Assembly (NCBI RefSeq): GCF_040049295.1
Contig: NZ_JBDZDQ010000003.1
Coordinates: forward strand, 372,001-436,000
Source of the DNA: Sphingomonas sp. KR3-1
GTDB taxonomy: Bacteria > Pseudomonadota > Alphaproteobacteria > Sphingomonadales > Sphingomonadaceae
Length of the DNA stretch: 64,000 nucleotides
Reading direction: 5' to 3'
Shown here: positions 29,624-42,743 of the stretch, piece by piece
Position numbering within the stretch: position 1 is the stretch's first letter
Layout: each line of letters begins with the position of its first letter
Made by a program: the position numbers and the translations under genes
The notes under the pieces: generated by a model
What the model saw: the letters and a program-made list of their open reading frames with translations, nothing else
Database searches by the model: none
Told to the model about the DNA's origin: nothing

Positions 29624-30280
29624 TCAGGCCTTGCGCCAGTGCCACATGAACAGCGGTCGGGCGACGCCCAGCCCGGCGAGGAAACCGCCGATCGAGGGCG
29701 CCGCGCCCCAGGCGAGCAGCTCCGTAATCGCAACCCCCTGCCCCGGCGCCTGTAGCAGCCCGGAAAGAACACTGATCGCCGTCCAAGCGGCAGCGAGCCA
29801 CGCGACGTGCACCGTGCGCGCCGAAAACGGCCCGATCGGCGGATTGCGCGGCCTGCCGTACAGCAGCGAATAGGCGCCGATCACCGCGGAAAGCGCCCCG
29901 TTCATGCCGAGCAGCGGCAACACCGCTGCTCGGGCTACCAGCACATAGGCGGCAGACGACGCAAAGGCGCCGACAGCATAGAGCAGCAGGAATTGCGGCC
30001 AGCCGATCGCATGCTCGGTCTTCTGGCCGGTGATAACCAGCATCAGCACGTTGAAGAATATCTGCAGCGCGCTGACATGCACGAAGGTCGTCGTCAGCGG
30101 GGTCAGCCAGGCCGGCACCGCCCACACCTCCGGCGCGAGCAGCTCCTGCTGTATGCGCGCTGGAATGAAGCCGGCGAGCACCGCGGCTTCGGGCAGGTAG
30201 CCGGTGATCAGGATCAGGGCGCTGACCAGCGCCGTGACCGCCGAGATCGTGATCGTCGCGGGAAAGTCGCGAAAGTTCAC
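29624..30280 (-). CDS. Rhomboid-like membrane protein lacking catalytic residues
   Basis: The 218-residue protein has six hydrophobic segments and the rhomboid layout. Compared with GlpG from memory, the nucleophile motif GxSG reads GMNG (Asn127), the TM6 histidine is Ser196 (APSIGGFLAG), and the second histidine of HxxxxHxxxN is Gln73, while His68 and Asn77 remain. It should not cleave peptides and resembles an inactive rhomboid (pseudoprotease), a class often used to bind or escort membrane proteins. The GTG start lies 2 bases after the greA stop, so the two are probably one transcript. Confidence 0.8.
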   Translation of the reverse strand: MNFRDFPATITISAVTALVSALILITGYLPEAAVLAGFIPARIQQELLAPEVWAVPAWLTPLTTTFVHVSALQIFFNVLMLVITGQKTEHAIGWPQFLLLYAVGAFASSAAYVLVARAAVLPLLGMNGALSAVIGAYSLLYGRPRNPPIGPFSARTVHVAWLAAAWTAISVLSGLLQAPGQGVAITELLAWGAAPSIGGFLAGLGVARPLFMWHWRKA

Positions 30281-30282
30281 GC

Positions 30283-30759
30283 TCAGATGAATTCGATCTG
30301 CGACACCAGATAATAGCGGTCACCGGCGGGCACCGAGACCTCGACCTCTTCGTCTACCTTGCGGCCGATCAGCGCGCGGCCGATCGGCGAGTTGTAGGAG
30401 ATGCGGCCCTTGCTCACATCCGCCTCGGTCTCGCCGACGATCTGGTACTTGATCGGCTTGTCGTCCTCGTCGAGCAGCGTCACGGTAGCGCCGAACACGA
30501 CGCGGTCGCCCGAAAGCTCGCGCGGATCGATAATCTGGGCGCGGCTGAGCTTGCCCTCGATATCGGCGATCGTGGCTTCGTTCTGGCCCTGCTGCTCCTT
30601 GGCAGCATGATATTCGGCGTTTTCCGAAAGATCGCCGTGCGCGCGTGCTTCCTCGATCGCATCGACGATCAGCGGACGCTCGATTTTCAGGCGCTTCAGC
30701 TCTGCAGTGAGCTTGTCATAGCCTTCCTGAAGCATCGGCATCTTATCGACGGTCGCCAT
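30283..30759 (-). CDS. greA: Transcription elongation factor GreA
   Basis: The 158-residue protein has an N-terminal coiled coil with the acidic tip sequence [15 protein letters not shown] and a C-terminal FKBP-like domain ([21 protein letters not shown]). GreA enters the RNA polymerase secondary channel and stimulates cleavage of backtracked RNA. It is followed directly by the rhomboid-like gene and lies downstream of carB. Confidence 0.97.
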   Translation of the reverse strand: MATVDKMPMLQEGYDKLTAELKRLKIERPLIVDAIEEARAHGDLSENAEYHAAKEQQGQNEATIADIEGKLSRAQIIDPRELSGDRVVFGATVTLLDEDDKPIKYQIVGETEADVSKGRISYNSPIGRALIGRKVDEEVEVSVPAGDRYYLVSQIEFI

Positions 30760-30921
30760 CCAACAAGTCCTTCAAAACGCCCCGTCCACCAAGCGCTTCC
30801 GGGGAAACGCCCGCACATGGATGCTGATGGGGGAAATCAATCGTGCGAACAGGAATAATAAGACGGCCAATGCCGCACTGCAAGGCTAGGAAAGATATGT
30901 CCCCGCCGAAGCTGGATTAAT

Positions 30922-30960
30922 CCGCCCGGTTTCCGGCAAAAAAGCCGGGAAACCGGGCGG
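30922..30960 (-). terminator. Long hairpin after carB
   Basis: Arms of about 16 bp (CCGCCCGGTTTCC-GGC and its complement, one bulge) flank a loop of six A on the plus strand. It starts four bases after the carB stop. On the minus strand the T run is in the loop rather than after the stem, so it may protect the 3' end or work with Rho rather than terminate alone. Confidence 0.6.
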
Positions 30961-30964
30961 CGGA

Positions 30965-34293
<3,329 letters not shown>

Positions 34294-34294
<1 letters not shown>

Positions 34295-35064
34295 TAAAAA
34301 GAGATTCCGAGCCAAGATTTCAGAGCTTCGAGAAGCGCGGTTGCTAGTTGCCCGATCGCCTCGTCTCCGAACTTGAGGGCGAGATAGGTCAACACTGGCA
34401 AAATCAGTCCCGCGACAGCGCGGGTGCTGATCCTATCCAATCGCAATAGATCGCCAGCAGCCTTGAGTTGCTCGACAAAGCGAGGGCGATCAGCGGGATT
34501 TCCGATACGATCCGAATTGTCTTTACGGATCAGTTCTTGCAGTTCCGGCAACCCATCACTGATAATCTGCGCCTCTGGCGCGTTATGATCTACCGAGACA
34601 ATACGATCAGATGCCGGAACGAGCACAGCATTGTCGGCAATGTCTTGTTCCGCTTCGTCAGCAATAAGGTTGCGCTGTTTCAGTGCCTCAATGGCGCGAT
34701 TTAGCCAAGCATCTCCACCGAAGTAGAAAGTTCGGAAAATCTCATTCGCCTGAGCTGCATGCCACCTACGATCCCATTCTGTCGTAGTGTGCTCACTAGG
34801 CTCCGCGTCAGCTTCGTAAAATTGCAAAGCATTCTTCGGATCAACTTGGAACAAATCTCCGGTCAAAGGGCTTACCAGTTTCGTAGCAGCGCCGCTAACG
34901 AGCAATCTCTCCGCGACCGCGTCGGAAATAGATGTCGGAATTACTATGCCGAAGGTATCGGATATGATGCCTTGAAGATCGGACGCAAAGTAACTGTATC
35001 TGCCATTGTTCCGATTGGCGATTTCCATCATCAAGACGGCGATATGATCAGCAACGATGCTCAC
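34294..35064 (-). CDS. Unknown protein encoded between carA and carB
   Basis: The 256-residue protein starts at a GTG overlapping the carA stop by 4 bases (GTGA) and ends in TAA overlapping the carB ATG. The N-terminal 110 residues look like a winged-helix-like or small alpha/beta region of no known family. The middle has [12 protein letters not shown], and the end is hydrophobic and amphipathic helices ([17 protein letters not shown], then [17 protein letters not shown]). Counting ten lines of this gene gives about 51% GC, well below its neighbours, and the codon use is mixed. The sequence suggests horizontal acquisition; a membrane-associated effector is possible but unproven. Confidence 0.75.
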
Positions 35065-36224
35065 CGCATCATCCCCACGAACCGCTCGAACAGATACAGG
35101 CTGTCCTGCGGCCCTGGGCTGGCCTCGGGGTGATATTGCACTGAAAACGCCGGCCGATCGGTCAGCTCGATACCCGCATTGCTCCCGTCGAACAGCGACA
35201 CATGCGTCTCGCGGGCATTCTCTGGAAGCGTCTCGCGTTCCACCGCGAAGCCGTGGTTCATGCTGGTGATCTCCACCGCACCGTCTTCCAGCCGCTTTAC
35301 GGGATGGTTGGCGCCGCGATGGCCCTGGAACATCTTGGTGGTCTCTGCGCCCACGGCGAGGCCGAGCAGCTGATGGCCGAGGCAGATGCCGAACAACGGC
35401 TTGCCGGTCTCTAGCAGCTGGCGGATCACCGGCACGGCATATTCGCCGGTTGCGGCGGGATCGCCTGGGCCGTTCGACAGGAAGAAGCCGTCCGGGTTGA
35501 ACGCCATGACCTGCTCATAGGTCGCCGCCGCCGGCAGCACGGTCACCTTGGCGCCGGCCCGGACCAGGTTGCGGAAGATGTTGCGCTTCGAGCCATAGTC
35601 GAGCGCGACGACATGCGGGCGGTCGTCCTCGGCACCTTCCGGGCCATAGCCGAAGCCGAGGCGCCACACGCCGCCTTCCCAGCCGAAATGCGTCTCGGTG
35701 GTCACGGTGATCGCGAGGTCCATGCCTTCCAGGCCCGGCCAGCCGCGCGCCATCTCGAGCAGCAGCGGAATGTCGAACTTGCCCTCGGCCGAATGCGCGA
35801 TCACGCCGTTGGGCGCGCCGGCAAGGCGGATGCGGCGGGTCAGCGCGCGGGTGTCGATGCCCGACAGGCCGATGCGCGCATGCTTCTTCATCCAGGCATC
35901 GAGATGCTCGGTCGCGCGGAAGTTGCTCGGCTCGGTCACATCCTCGCGCACGATCATGCCCAGTGCGTGGGGATCGTCGGCCTCGATATCGTCCGGGTTC
36001 GCACCGACATTGCCGATGTGCGGAAAGGTGAAGTTGATGATCTGCCCGGCGAAGCTCGGGTCGGTCATGATTTCCTGATAGCCGGTCATCGCGGTGTGGA
36101 AGCACACCTCGCCGACTGCCTGCCCCTCGGCCCCGAAGCCACGGCCCCAAATCACGTCCCCCGACGCCAAAACCAGTACGCCGGTGGCTCCGGCAGGCAT
36201 AGGCGTAGGCGTGGCATCGGCCAT
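35061..36224 (-). CDS. carA: Carbamoyl-phosphate synthase small subunit
   Basis: The glutamine amidotransferase subunit is about 387 residues. The N-terminal CPSase domain (GEVCFHTAMTGYQEIMTDPS) is followed by a class I amidotransferase domain with the nucleophile Cys in FGICLGHQ and the His/Glu pair in YHPEASPGP. It supplies ammonia to CarB. The start at 36224 gives MADATPTPMP; an ATG at 36242 adds six residues. The gene ends in MMR followed by TGA inside the GTGA overlap with the unknown gene. Confidence 0.96.
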   Translation of the reverse strand: MADATPTPMPAGATGVLVLASGDVIWGRGFGAEGQAVGEVCFHTAMTGYQEIMTDPSFAGQIINFTFPHIGNVGANPDDIEADDPHALGMIVREDVTEPSNFRATEHLDAWMKKHARIGLSGIDTRALTRRIRLAGAPNGVIAHSAEGKFDIPLLLEMARGWPGLEGMDLAITVTTETHFGWEGGVWRLGFGYGPEGAEDDRPHVVALDYGSKRNIFRNLVRAGAKVTVLPAAATYEQVMAFNPDGFFLSNGPGDPAATGEYAVPVIRQLLETGKPLFGICLGHQLLGLAVGAETTKMFQGHRGANHPVKRLEDGAVEITSMNHGFAVERETLPENARETHVSLFDGSNAGIELTDRPAFSVQYHPEASPGPQDSLYLFERFVGMMR

Positions 36225-36351
36225 TTGTGGGTGGCTCTCCATTTGAGGTGCAGCAATGTCGCTAAGTGCCGCCCGCTAGACCCCTACCCCCCTCGCGTCA
36301 ACCGGTTCCCGGGTCTATTGCGGGGTCAATTCCCGATTCACGAGAGATGAA

Positions 36352-36804
36352 ATGATCCGAGACGATATCAAGGCAGCCCAGATCGCAGCGATGAAGGCCG
36401 GCGACAAGGAAACCCGCGGCGCGATCAGCCTGATCCAGAGCGCGATCAAGAACCGCGACATCGAGGAACGGGTGAAGGCGGTCCAGGCCGACGACGACGC
36501 GTTGGTGATCGAAGTGCTGCAGAAGATGGTCAAGCAGCGCCGCGAATCGATCGAGATGTTCGAGAAGGGCGGCCGCCAGGAGCTCGCCGACAACGAGAAG
36601 GCCGAAGTCGCCGTGATCGAGCGCTTCCTGCCGGCCCAGATGAGCGACGAAGAGACCAGCGCGGCGATCGAGGCGATCAAGGCCGAGCTGGGCGCCAGCG
36701 GCATGAAGGACATGGGCAAGGTGATGGCCGAGCTGAAGGCCCGTCACGCGACGACGCTCGACATGAGCAAGGCGAGCGGCCTGGTGAAGGCGGCGCTGAG
36801 CTAA
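36352..36804 (+). CDS. GatB/YqeY domain-containing protein
   Basis: The 150-residue all-helical protein has the YqeY pattern: MIRDDIKAAQIAAMKAGDKETRGAISLIQSAIK at the start and EVAVIERFLPAQMS followed by MGKVMAELKARH later. The domain is shared with the tail of GatB, and free-standing members probably assist tRNA-related enzymes. It is divergent from carA and lies 72 bases before dnaG. Confidence 0.9.
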   Translation: MIRDDIKAAQIAAMKAGDKETRGAISLIQSAIKNRDIEERVKAVQADDDALVIEVLQKMVKQRRESIEMFEKGGRQELADNEKAEVAVIERFLPAQMSDEETSAAIEAIKAELGASGMKDMGKVMAELKARHATTLDMSKASGLVKAALS

Positions 36805-36821
36805 GCTGAGAGCAGCCCACG

Positions 36822-36830
36822 TTATCCACA
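36822..36830 (+). promoter_or_regulatory. Perfect DnaA box upstream of dnaG
   Basis: TTATCCACA is the consensus 9-mer bound by DnaA. It lies 47 bases before the dnaG start, where DnaA could affect expression of the dnaG-rpoD operon. A second perfect copy lies at 41069-41077. Confidence 0.5.
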
Positions 36831-36876
36831 CCCCGGCTTGCTTGCCGGGCGGGCCCGGCGCGGGCATGGGAAGGCG

Positions 36877-38757
36877 GTGTCGCTCACCCCTGCCTTTCTC
36901 GACGAACTTCGCGCCCGCACGCTGCTGTCCGGGCTGATCGCCAAGACGACCAAGCTGCAAAAGGCGGGGCGGGAGTTTCGTGCCTGCTGTCCGTTCCACA
37001 ACGAGAAGACCCCGAGCTTCTACGTAAACGACGACAAGGGCTTCTATCACTGCTTCGGCTGCGGCGCGCATGGCGATGCGATCCGCTGGATGACCGATCA
37101 GCGCGGCCTGCCCTTTATCGATGCGGTGAAGGAGCTGGTCCAGGCCGCCGGCATGGAGATGCCCGAGCAGGACCGACGCGGCGCCGAGAAGGCCGAGCGC
37201 GCCAAGGGCCTCCATGAAGCGATGGAGGACGCCGCGAAGTTCTTCGTCGAGCGGCTCCACGGCATCGAAGGCGCCGAGGCGCGGGCAGTGATCAAGAAGC
37301 GCGGGATCAACGACGAGACCGCCAAGACCTTCGGCCTGGGCTATTCCCCCGATTCGCGCGGGAAGCTCAAGGAGGCGCTGAAGAGTTACGGCGATCCTAT
37401 GCTGGTCGAGGCCGGGCTGCTGATCTCGGTCGAAAAGAAGGACCCATACGACCGCTTCCGTGGTCGCCTGATGATCCCGATCCGCGATGTGCGCGGCCGC
37501 GCCATTGCCTTTGGCGGGCGCATCATCGGCGACGGCGAGCCCAAATATCTCAACTCCCCCGAGACGCCGCTCTTCGACAAGGGGCGGACGCTCTACAATC
37601 TCGATCGCGCCCAGGCAGCGGCGCGCAAGTCTGGCCGGATCATCGCGGTCGAGGGCTATATGGACGTGATCGCGCTCGCCCAGGCCGGGTTCGGCGAGGC
37701 GGTGGCGCCACTCGGCACGGCGATGACTGAACATCAGCTCGAGCGGCTGTGGCGGATCGCCGACGTGCCCTTGCTCTGCTTCGACGGCGACTCGGCGGGG
37801 CAGAAGGCGGCGCTCAGGGCAGCACACCGCGCCCTCCCGATGCTCCAGCCGGGTCGCAGCCTCGCCTTCGTCACGCTGGCCGACGGGCTCGATCCCGACG
37901 ATCTCGTGCGCACCAAGGGCCCGCAGGCGTTCGAGGCGCTGCTCAAGGCGCCGCAGCCGCTGGTCGATCTGCTCTGGCAGAGCGAAGTCGCCGCCGAGCC
38001 GCTCGACACGCCCGAGCAGCGCGCCGGGCTCAAGCGGCGCCTGAACGAGCTGGCGGACGGGATCGGCGACCCCAATGTGAAGCACGAATATGTCGCCGAG
38101 TTCCGCGAGCGCATCGATGCGCATTTCGGCCGCGGCCCGCGCGCCTTCGAGGCGCGGGGGCCGCGCGGTTCGAGCGCGCCGGCACGCGGCAAGCGCGACA
38201 AGCGCGGCAACTGGCAGCCGCCCGAGGCTATGCCGGGCGCCACGATGCGCAGCATGGGCGCCGCCGGGCTAGACCCGATCCTCGCCCGCGCGGTGCTCGC
38301 CGGGCTGATCCGCCACCCGGCCGAGATCGCCCGCCACATGGAGGTGCTGGGCTCGCTGCGCGGCGCCTCGGGCGCGCTCGGCAGGCTGTTCGAGGCGGTG
38401 GTCGATGTCGCGCTGGAAGACCGGCAGCTTGATCAGGGCAAAGTGCTCACCATATTGGCGCGGTCCGGTTTCGATCAGATGGCGAGCGAGCTGCTCCGGG
38501 CCGATACCCTGCCCTTTTCCTTTACCCGGCCCAAGGCCGAGGAAAAGAAGGCGCGCGAAGACCTGAACGAGGCGATCGCAGTGATGGTGGCGCGTCCCGC
38601 GGTGGATGCGGCGCTGGCAGAGGCAACGGCAGCGATGCTCGAGCGTTTCGATGATGAGTCGTTCGCCCGGCAAACGGCCCTGCTCCGGCAGCGCCAGGAG
38701 CTAGAAACGCGCCTCGCGAATCTGATGCTTGCGGATGACGAGAATTTAGAAGATTAG
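36877..38757 (+). CDS. dnaG: DNA primase
   Basis: The 626-residue protein starts at a GTG with GGAAGG just upstream. The N-terminal zinc-binding domain has Cys38, His41, Cys59 and Cys62 (CCPFH and CFGCGAHGD). The Toprim core contains VEGYMDVIAL and FDGDSAGQKAA, and a C-terminal helicase-binding domain follows an Arg/Gly-rich linker. It makes RNA primers at the replication fork. rpoD follows 40 bases later, the classical macromolecular-synthesis operon order. Confidence 0.97.
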   Translation: MSLTPAFLDELRARTLLSGLIAKTTKLQKAGREFRACCPFHNEKTPSFYVNDDKGFYHCFGCGAHGDAIRWMTDQRGLPFIDAVKELVQAAGMEMPEQDRRGAEKAERAKGLHEAMEDAAKFFVERLHGIEGAEARAVIKKRGINDETAKTFGLGYSPDSRGKLKEALKSYGDPMLVEAGLLISVEKKDPYDRFRGRLMIPIRDVRGRAIAFGGRIIGDGEPKYLNSPETPLFDKGRTLYNLDRAQAAARKSGRIIAVEGYMDVIALAQAGFGEAVAPLGTAMTEHQLERLWRIADVPLLCFDGDSAGQKAALRAAHRALPMLQPGRSLAFVTLADGLDPDDLVRTKGPQAFEALLKAPQPLVDLLWQSEVAAEPLDTPEQRAGLKRRLNELADGIGDPNVKHEYVAEFRERIDAHFGRGPRAFEARGPRGSSAPARGKRDKRGNWQPPEAMPGATMRSMGAAGLDPILARAVLAGLIRHPAEIARHMEVLGSLRGASGALGRLFEAVVDVALEDRQLDQGKVLTILARSGFDQMASELLRADTLPFSFTRPKAEEKKAREDLNEAIAVMVARPAVDAALAEATAAMLERFDDESFARQTALLRQRQELETRLANLMLADDENLED

Positions 38758-38797
38758 GGCGGCGTATAATGCCGCCATCCAAGTTTCGAGGATTTGA

Positions 38798-40828
38798 ATG
38801 GCCAAGGCGAACATGGCAGACGTCACTGAGACCGGCGAGGCGGGTGACGCGCCCCTGATCGATCTGAACGAGGGTTCGATCAAGAAGCTCGTCGCGCGAG
38901 CCAAAAAGCGCGGTTACATCACTGTCGACCAGCTCAACGAGATGCTGCCGCAGGACCAGATGTCCTCGGAGCAGATCGAAGACGTGATGGCGGCGCTCAA
39001 CGACATGGGCGTCAACGTCGTCGAGAACGAGGAAGCCGGCGAGGACGCCGAACCCGAGGACGACAGTCAGGACGAAGCCGAGTCGAACGACAGCGGCGAC
39101 GATTCGGCCCCCGCCTTCGAGACCAAGAAGAAGGAAACCGTCGACCGGACCGACGATCCGGTGCGCATGTACCTGCGCGAGATGGGCGCCGTCGAGCTGC
39201 TCAGCCGCGAGGGCGAGATCGCGATCGCGAAGCGTATCGAGGCCGGCCGCGACACGATGATCCTCGGCCTGTGCGAATCGCCGATCACCTTCAACGCGAT
39301 CATCGGTTGGTCGAACGCACTCAACGAAGGCACGATGCAGTTGCGCGAGATCCTCGATCTGGACGCAATGCTCTCCAAGGGGCCGTCGGCCGAGCAGGTC
39401 GAAGGCGCCGAGGAAGACGACAACGGCGAGATCAGCGAGAAGACCGCCGGCACTTCCTTCAAGGAGGAAGAGGAAGTCGAGGAAGTCCAGGACGAAGAGG
39501 ACGAGGACTCGATGACCGAGCGCCGCACGCCGCGGCAGTCGGACGACGAGGAGGAGGACAACACCCTCAGCCTCGCGCAGATGGAAGAGACGCTCAAGCC
39601 GCAGGCGCTCGAGAAGTTCGCCAACATCACGTCGATCTACAAGAAATTCTCCAAGATGCAGCTCCAGCGCCTTGATGCGATGGCTGGCGGCGGCGAGCTC
39701 GCCGCGTCGGAGGAGAAGAAGTATCAGAAGCTGCGCGAGGAGCTGACCGCCGAAGTCGAGTCGGTCCAGTTCCACCAGCAGAAGATCGAATATCTCGTCG
39801 ACCAGCTCTACAGCTTCAACCGGCGCCTGACCGCGCTGGGCGGCCAGATGCTGCGCCTTGCCGAGCGCCACAAGGTGAGCCGCAAGGACTTCCTCGATCG
39901 CTATGTCGATCACGAGCTCGACGAGGGCTTCATCGCTTCTGTCGAGAAGCTCGACAAGAAGTGGGCGGCGTTTGCGCTCAACGAAGTCGCCGCGGTCGAT
40001 CGCATCCGCGTCGAGATCGCGGAGATCTCGCAGTCGACGGGCATGGCGCTCGCCGAGTTCCGCCGCATCGTCAACATGGTGCAGAAGGGCGAGCGCGAGG
40101 CACGCATCGCGAAGAAGGAGATGGTCGAGGCCAATCTCCGCCTCGTGATTTCGATCGCCAAGAAGTACACCAATCGCGGCCTGCAGTTCCTGGATCTTAT
40201 CCAGGAGGGCAATATCGGCCTGATGAAGGCGGTCGATAAGTTCGAATATCGCCGCGGCTACAAGTTCAGCACCTATGCGACCTGGTGGATCCGCCAGGCG
40301 ATCACCCGCTCGATCGCCGACCAGGCGCGCACGATCCGCATCCCGGTCCACATGATCGAGACGATCAACAAGCTGGTCCGCACCAGCCGCCAGTTCCTCC
40401 ACGAGCAGGGCCGCGAGCCCACGCCCGAGGAAATGGCCGAGCGCTTGAGCATGCCGCTCGAGAAGGTGCGCAAGGTGATGAAGATCGCCAAGGAGCCGAT
40501 CAGCCTCGAAACGCCGATCGGCGACGAGGAAGATTCGCACCTCGGTGACTTCATCGAGGACAAGAACGCGATCATCCCGGTGGACGCGGCGATCCAGGCG
40601 AACCTCAAGGAAACGGTCACCCGCGTCCTCGCCAGTCTCACGCCCCGCGAGGAGCGCGTGCTGCGCATGCGCTTCGGCATAGGCATGAACACCGATCACA
40701 CGCTCGAGGAAGTCGGCCAGCAGTTCTCGGTCACCCGCGAGCGTATCCGCCAGATCGAGGCGAAGGCGCTGCGCAAGCTCAAGCATCCGAGCCGCAGCCG
40801 CAAGATGCGGTCATTCCTCGACCAGTAA
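38798..40828 (+). CDS. rpoD: RNA polymerase primary sigma factor RpoD (sigma-70)
   Basis: The 676-residue sigma factor has region 1.1 at the N-terminus and an acidic, Glu/Asp-rich non-conserved region (about residues 80-250). Region 2 contains [12 protein letters not shown], and region 4 has an HTH ending in [10 protein letters not shown]. It directs housekeeping transcription. The unusually acidic stretches around residues 80-110 and 200-250 are typical of alphaproteobacterial RpoD. A strong terminator follows. Confidence 0.98.
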   Translation: MAKANMADVTETGEAGDAPLIDLNEGSIKKLVARAKKRGYITVDQLNEMLPQDQMSSEQIEDVMAALNDMGVNVVENEEAGEDAEPEDDSQDEAESNDSGDDSAPAFETKKKETVDRTDDPVRMYLREMGAVELLSREGEIAIAKRIEAGRDTMILGLCESPITFNAIIGWSNALNEGTMQLREILDLDAMLSKGPSAEQVEGAEEDDNGEISEKTAGTSFKEEEEVEEVQDEEDEDSMTERRTPRQSDDEEEDNTLSLAQMEETLKPQALEKFANITSIYKKFSKMQLQRLDAMAGGGELAASEEKKYQKLREELTAEVESVQFHQQKIEYLVDQLYSFNRRLTALGGQMLRLAERHKVSRKDFLDRYVDHELDEGFIASVEKLDKKWAAFALNEVAAVDRIRVEIAEISQSTGMALAEFRRIVNMVQKGEREARIAKKEMVEANLRLVISIAKKYTNRGLQFLDLIQEGNIGLMKAVDKFEYRRGYKFSTYATWWIRQAITRSIADQARTIRIPVHMIETINKLVRTSRQFLHEQGREPTPEEMAERLSMPLEKVRKVMKIAKEPISLETPIGDEEDSHLGDFIEDKNAIIPVDAAIQANLKETVTRVLASLTPREERVLRMRFGIGMNTDHTLEEVGQQFSVTRERIRQIEAKALRKLKHPSRSRKMRSFLDQ

Positions 40829-40855
40829 GTCGGGCTGCACCGCGTTTTGGAATAG

Positions 40856-40890
40856 AAGGGGTCGCTCCGTTGGGGCGGCCCCTTTCTTTT
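40856..40890 (+). terminator. Terminator after rpoD
   Basis: Arms AAGGGGTCGC and GCGGCCCCTTT pair with one G-T wobble and are followed by CTTTTCG. It lies 28 bases after the rpoD stop. Confidence 0.85.
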
Positions 40891-41068
40891 CGTCCCTCCA
40901 AACGCATGCGAGTCGCCGTTGCGGCTCTGTCGGTCAAATCGCCGATGCACAGCGGCTTTCGCCGATGTCAGGAACTATCGGTATAGTTACGGATACTGGC
41001 GAGTCGGCGGAGAATTTGCTTGCCGGGCACGCTTGTGTTTTGCCTGCAACGATGCAGCGATGGACGCT

Positions 41069-41077
41069 TTATCCACA
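41069..41077 (+). promoter_or_regulatory. Perfect DnaA box downstream of rpoD
   Basis: TTATCCACA occurs again here in the same orientation as the copy before dnaG. It lies in a gap of about 285 bases (40891-41177) that otherwise shows no gene and should contain the promoter of the next gene. It may be chance: a 9-mer is expected about once or less in a window of this size. Confidence 0.4.
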
Positions 41078-41177
41078 GTAAATTCGTGATTTACCTTGTC
41101 TTTACGTGCTTCGGTATATCCCCGAGTTGCAAAACACTGCCCGTCGGCATGGGGCCGGCTGGAAGATGTGGGGGCTT

Positions 41178-41843
41178 ATGCCGTTTGATTCCGTACAGGT
41201 TGTGCGATTGGGCGGTGCCTGGGGCTCGATGGGTCAGCTCATCGCGTCCGACGGCAGCGCCAACCACCCCTATCTCCGGCGCCTGGCCCGCAACGAGGAG
41301 CCGCTGCGCGACCTCTCCGACGCGGCGCATCATATCTGCCTGCTGCACGGCCGCCACCCCGGCGTGATCGACCATGCGCTCGGCCATGCCCGGCTCGGCA
41401 TCGAGCGCGACTGGCTGGAGGCCGCGGCCGACGCCTTCGTGATCGAGCGTGCCTATCTCGTCCGCATCGTCGCCGCTGCCGGGCCGCTGCCCAGCACCCC
41501 CGGCCATGCCGAGACCGAAGCCGCCACCGCGGCGCAGCGCCATGCGCTCGACATGCTTGCCCAATCGGACCGCGCCGGCTGCGCGACCGGCGCAGCGATC
41601 GCGATGGCGATGGACTGGGCGGTGATCCGCGAGGGGCTCGACGCCGCCGCGGAGCGCCTGGGCCTCGCCATCCCCGTCTCGCAGCTGCCGCTCGCCGAGG
41701 AGACGGTGACCGTGGTCGACACGCTGGTCCGCGAAGGCCATCTCGAGCGCGCCGTGCTGTTCGGCGCCCAGCAGCTCTTCGCCCAGCATCGCGGCCTGTG
41801 GGACCTGCTCGAGGCCCGCGCCTCGGCCCGCGACAAGCACTAA
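41178..41843 (+). CDS. Hypothetical Sphingomonadales-type protein, 221 aa
   Basis: The protein is helical and Ala/Arg/Leu-rich, with no transmembrane segment or signal peptide. Segments include YLRRLARNEEPLRDLSDAAHHICLLHGRHPGV and a central HALDMLAQSDRAGCATGAAIAMAMDW. It resembles four-helix or ferritin-like bundle proteins in pattern only. A GGGGG stretch lies four bases before the ATG; an earlier ATG at 41166 is possible. The MoxR gene follows 51 bases later. Confidence 0.65.
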   Translation: MPFDSVQVVRLGGAWGSMGQLIASDGSANHPYLRRLARNEEPLRDLSDAAHHICLLHGRHPGVIDHALGHARLGIERDWLEAAADAFVIERAYLVRIVAAAGPLPSTPGHAETEAATAAQRHALDMLAQSDRAGCATGAAIAMAMDWAVIREGLDAAAERLGLAIPVSQLPLAEETVTVVDTLVREGHLERAVLFGAQQLFAQHRGLWDLLEARASARDKH

Positions 41844-41894
41844 GTTCCCGGCACCAGCTTGCACTCCCCCGCCCCGGCCCTCTAAGCCGTGGCG

Positions 41895-42743
41895 ATGCGC
41901 TTCCAAGGCACCCAGAGCTATGTCGCCACCGACGACCTGAAGGTCGCGGTCAACGCCGCCGTCACGCTGCGGCGCCCCCTGCTCGTCAAGGGCGAGCCCG
42001 GCACCGGCAAGACCGTGCTGGCCTACGAGATCGCCAAGGCGGTCGATGCACCGCTGATCGAGTGGAACGTCAAGTCGACCACCAAGGCGCAGCAGGGCCT
42101 GTACGAATATGACGCGGTGGCGCGCCTGCGCGACGGCCAGCTCGGCGATCCGCGGGTCCACGAGATCGGCAACTATATCCGCAAGGGCAAATTGTGGGAG
42201 GCGTTCACCGCCCCCAAGCTGCCCGTGCTGCTGATCGACGAGATCGACAAGGCCGATATCGAGTTCCCGAACGACCTGCTCCAGGAGCTCGATCGGATGG
42301 AATTCCATGTCTACGAGACGCAGGAGACCGTCCGCGCCGCCGAGCGGCCGATCGTGGTGATCACTTCGAACAACGAGAAGGACCTGCCCGACGCGTTCCT
42401 GCGCCGCTGCTTCTTCCACTATATCAAGTTCCCCGACCGCGAGACGATGCAGGCGATCGTCGACGTCCATTTCCCCGGCATCCAGAAGCTGCTGGTAAGC
42501 AAGGCGATGGATATCTTCTACGAGATCCGCGAGGTGCCGGGCCTGAAGAAGAAGCCGAGCACCAGCGAGCTGCTCGACTGGCTCAAGCTGCTGCTCCACG
42601 AGGACATACCGCTCGAGGTGCTGCAGAACAAGGACCCGACCAAGGCGATCCCGCCGCTCCACGGCGCGCTGCTCAAGAACGAGCAGGACGTGATGCTGTT
42701 CGAGCGACTCGCCTTCATGGCCAGGCGCCAGCAGGGCAAGTGA
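41895..42743 (+). CDS. MoxR family AAA+ ATPase
   Basis: The 282-residue ATPase has Walker A GEPGTGKT (residues 33-40), Walker B LLIDEIDK, a sensor-1-like VITSNNEKDLPDAF with RRC, and a helical lid domain. MoxR ATPases act as chaperones with VWA-domain partners in metal insertion or protein maturation. The likely partner, a VWA/CoxE-like protein, lies about 3.7 kb downstream at 46479. A GTG two codons upstream is an alternative start. Confidence 0.9.
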   Translation: MRFQGTQSYVATDDLKVAVNAAVTLRRPLLVKGEPGTGKTVLAYEIAKAVDAPLIEWNVKSTTKAQQGLYEYDAVARLRDGQLGDPRVHEIGNYIRKGKLWEAFTAPKLPVLLIDEIDKADIEFPNDLLQELDRMEFHVYETQETVRAAERPIVVITSNNEKDLPDAFLRRCFFHYIKFPDRETMQAIVDVHFPGIQKLLVSKAMDIFYEIREVPGLKKKPSTSELLDWLKLLLHEDIPLEVLQNKDPTKAIPPLHGALLKNEQDVMLFERLAFMARRQQGK

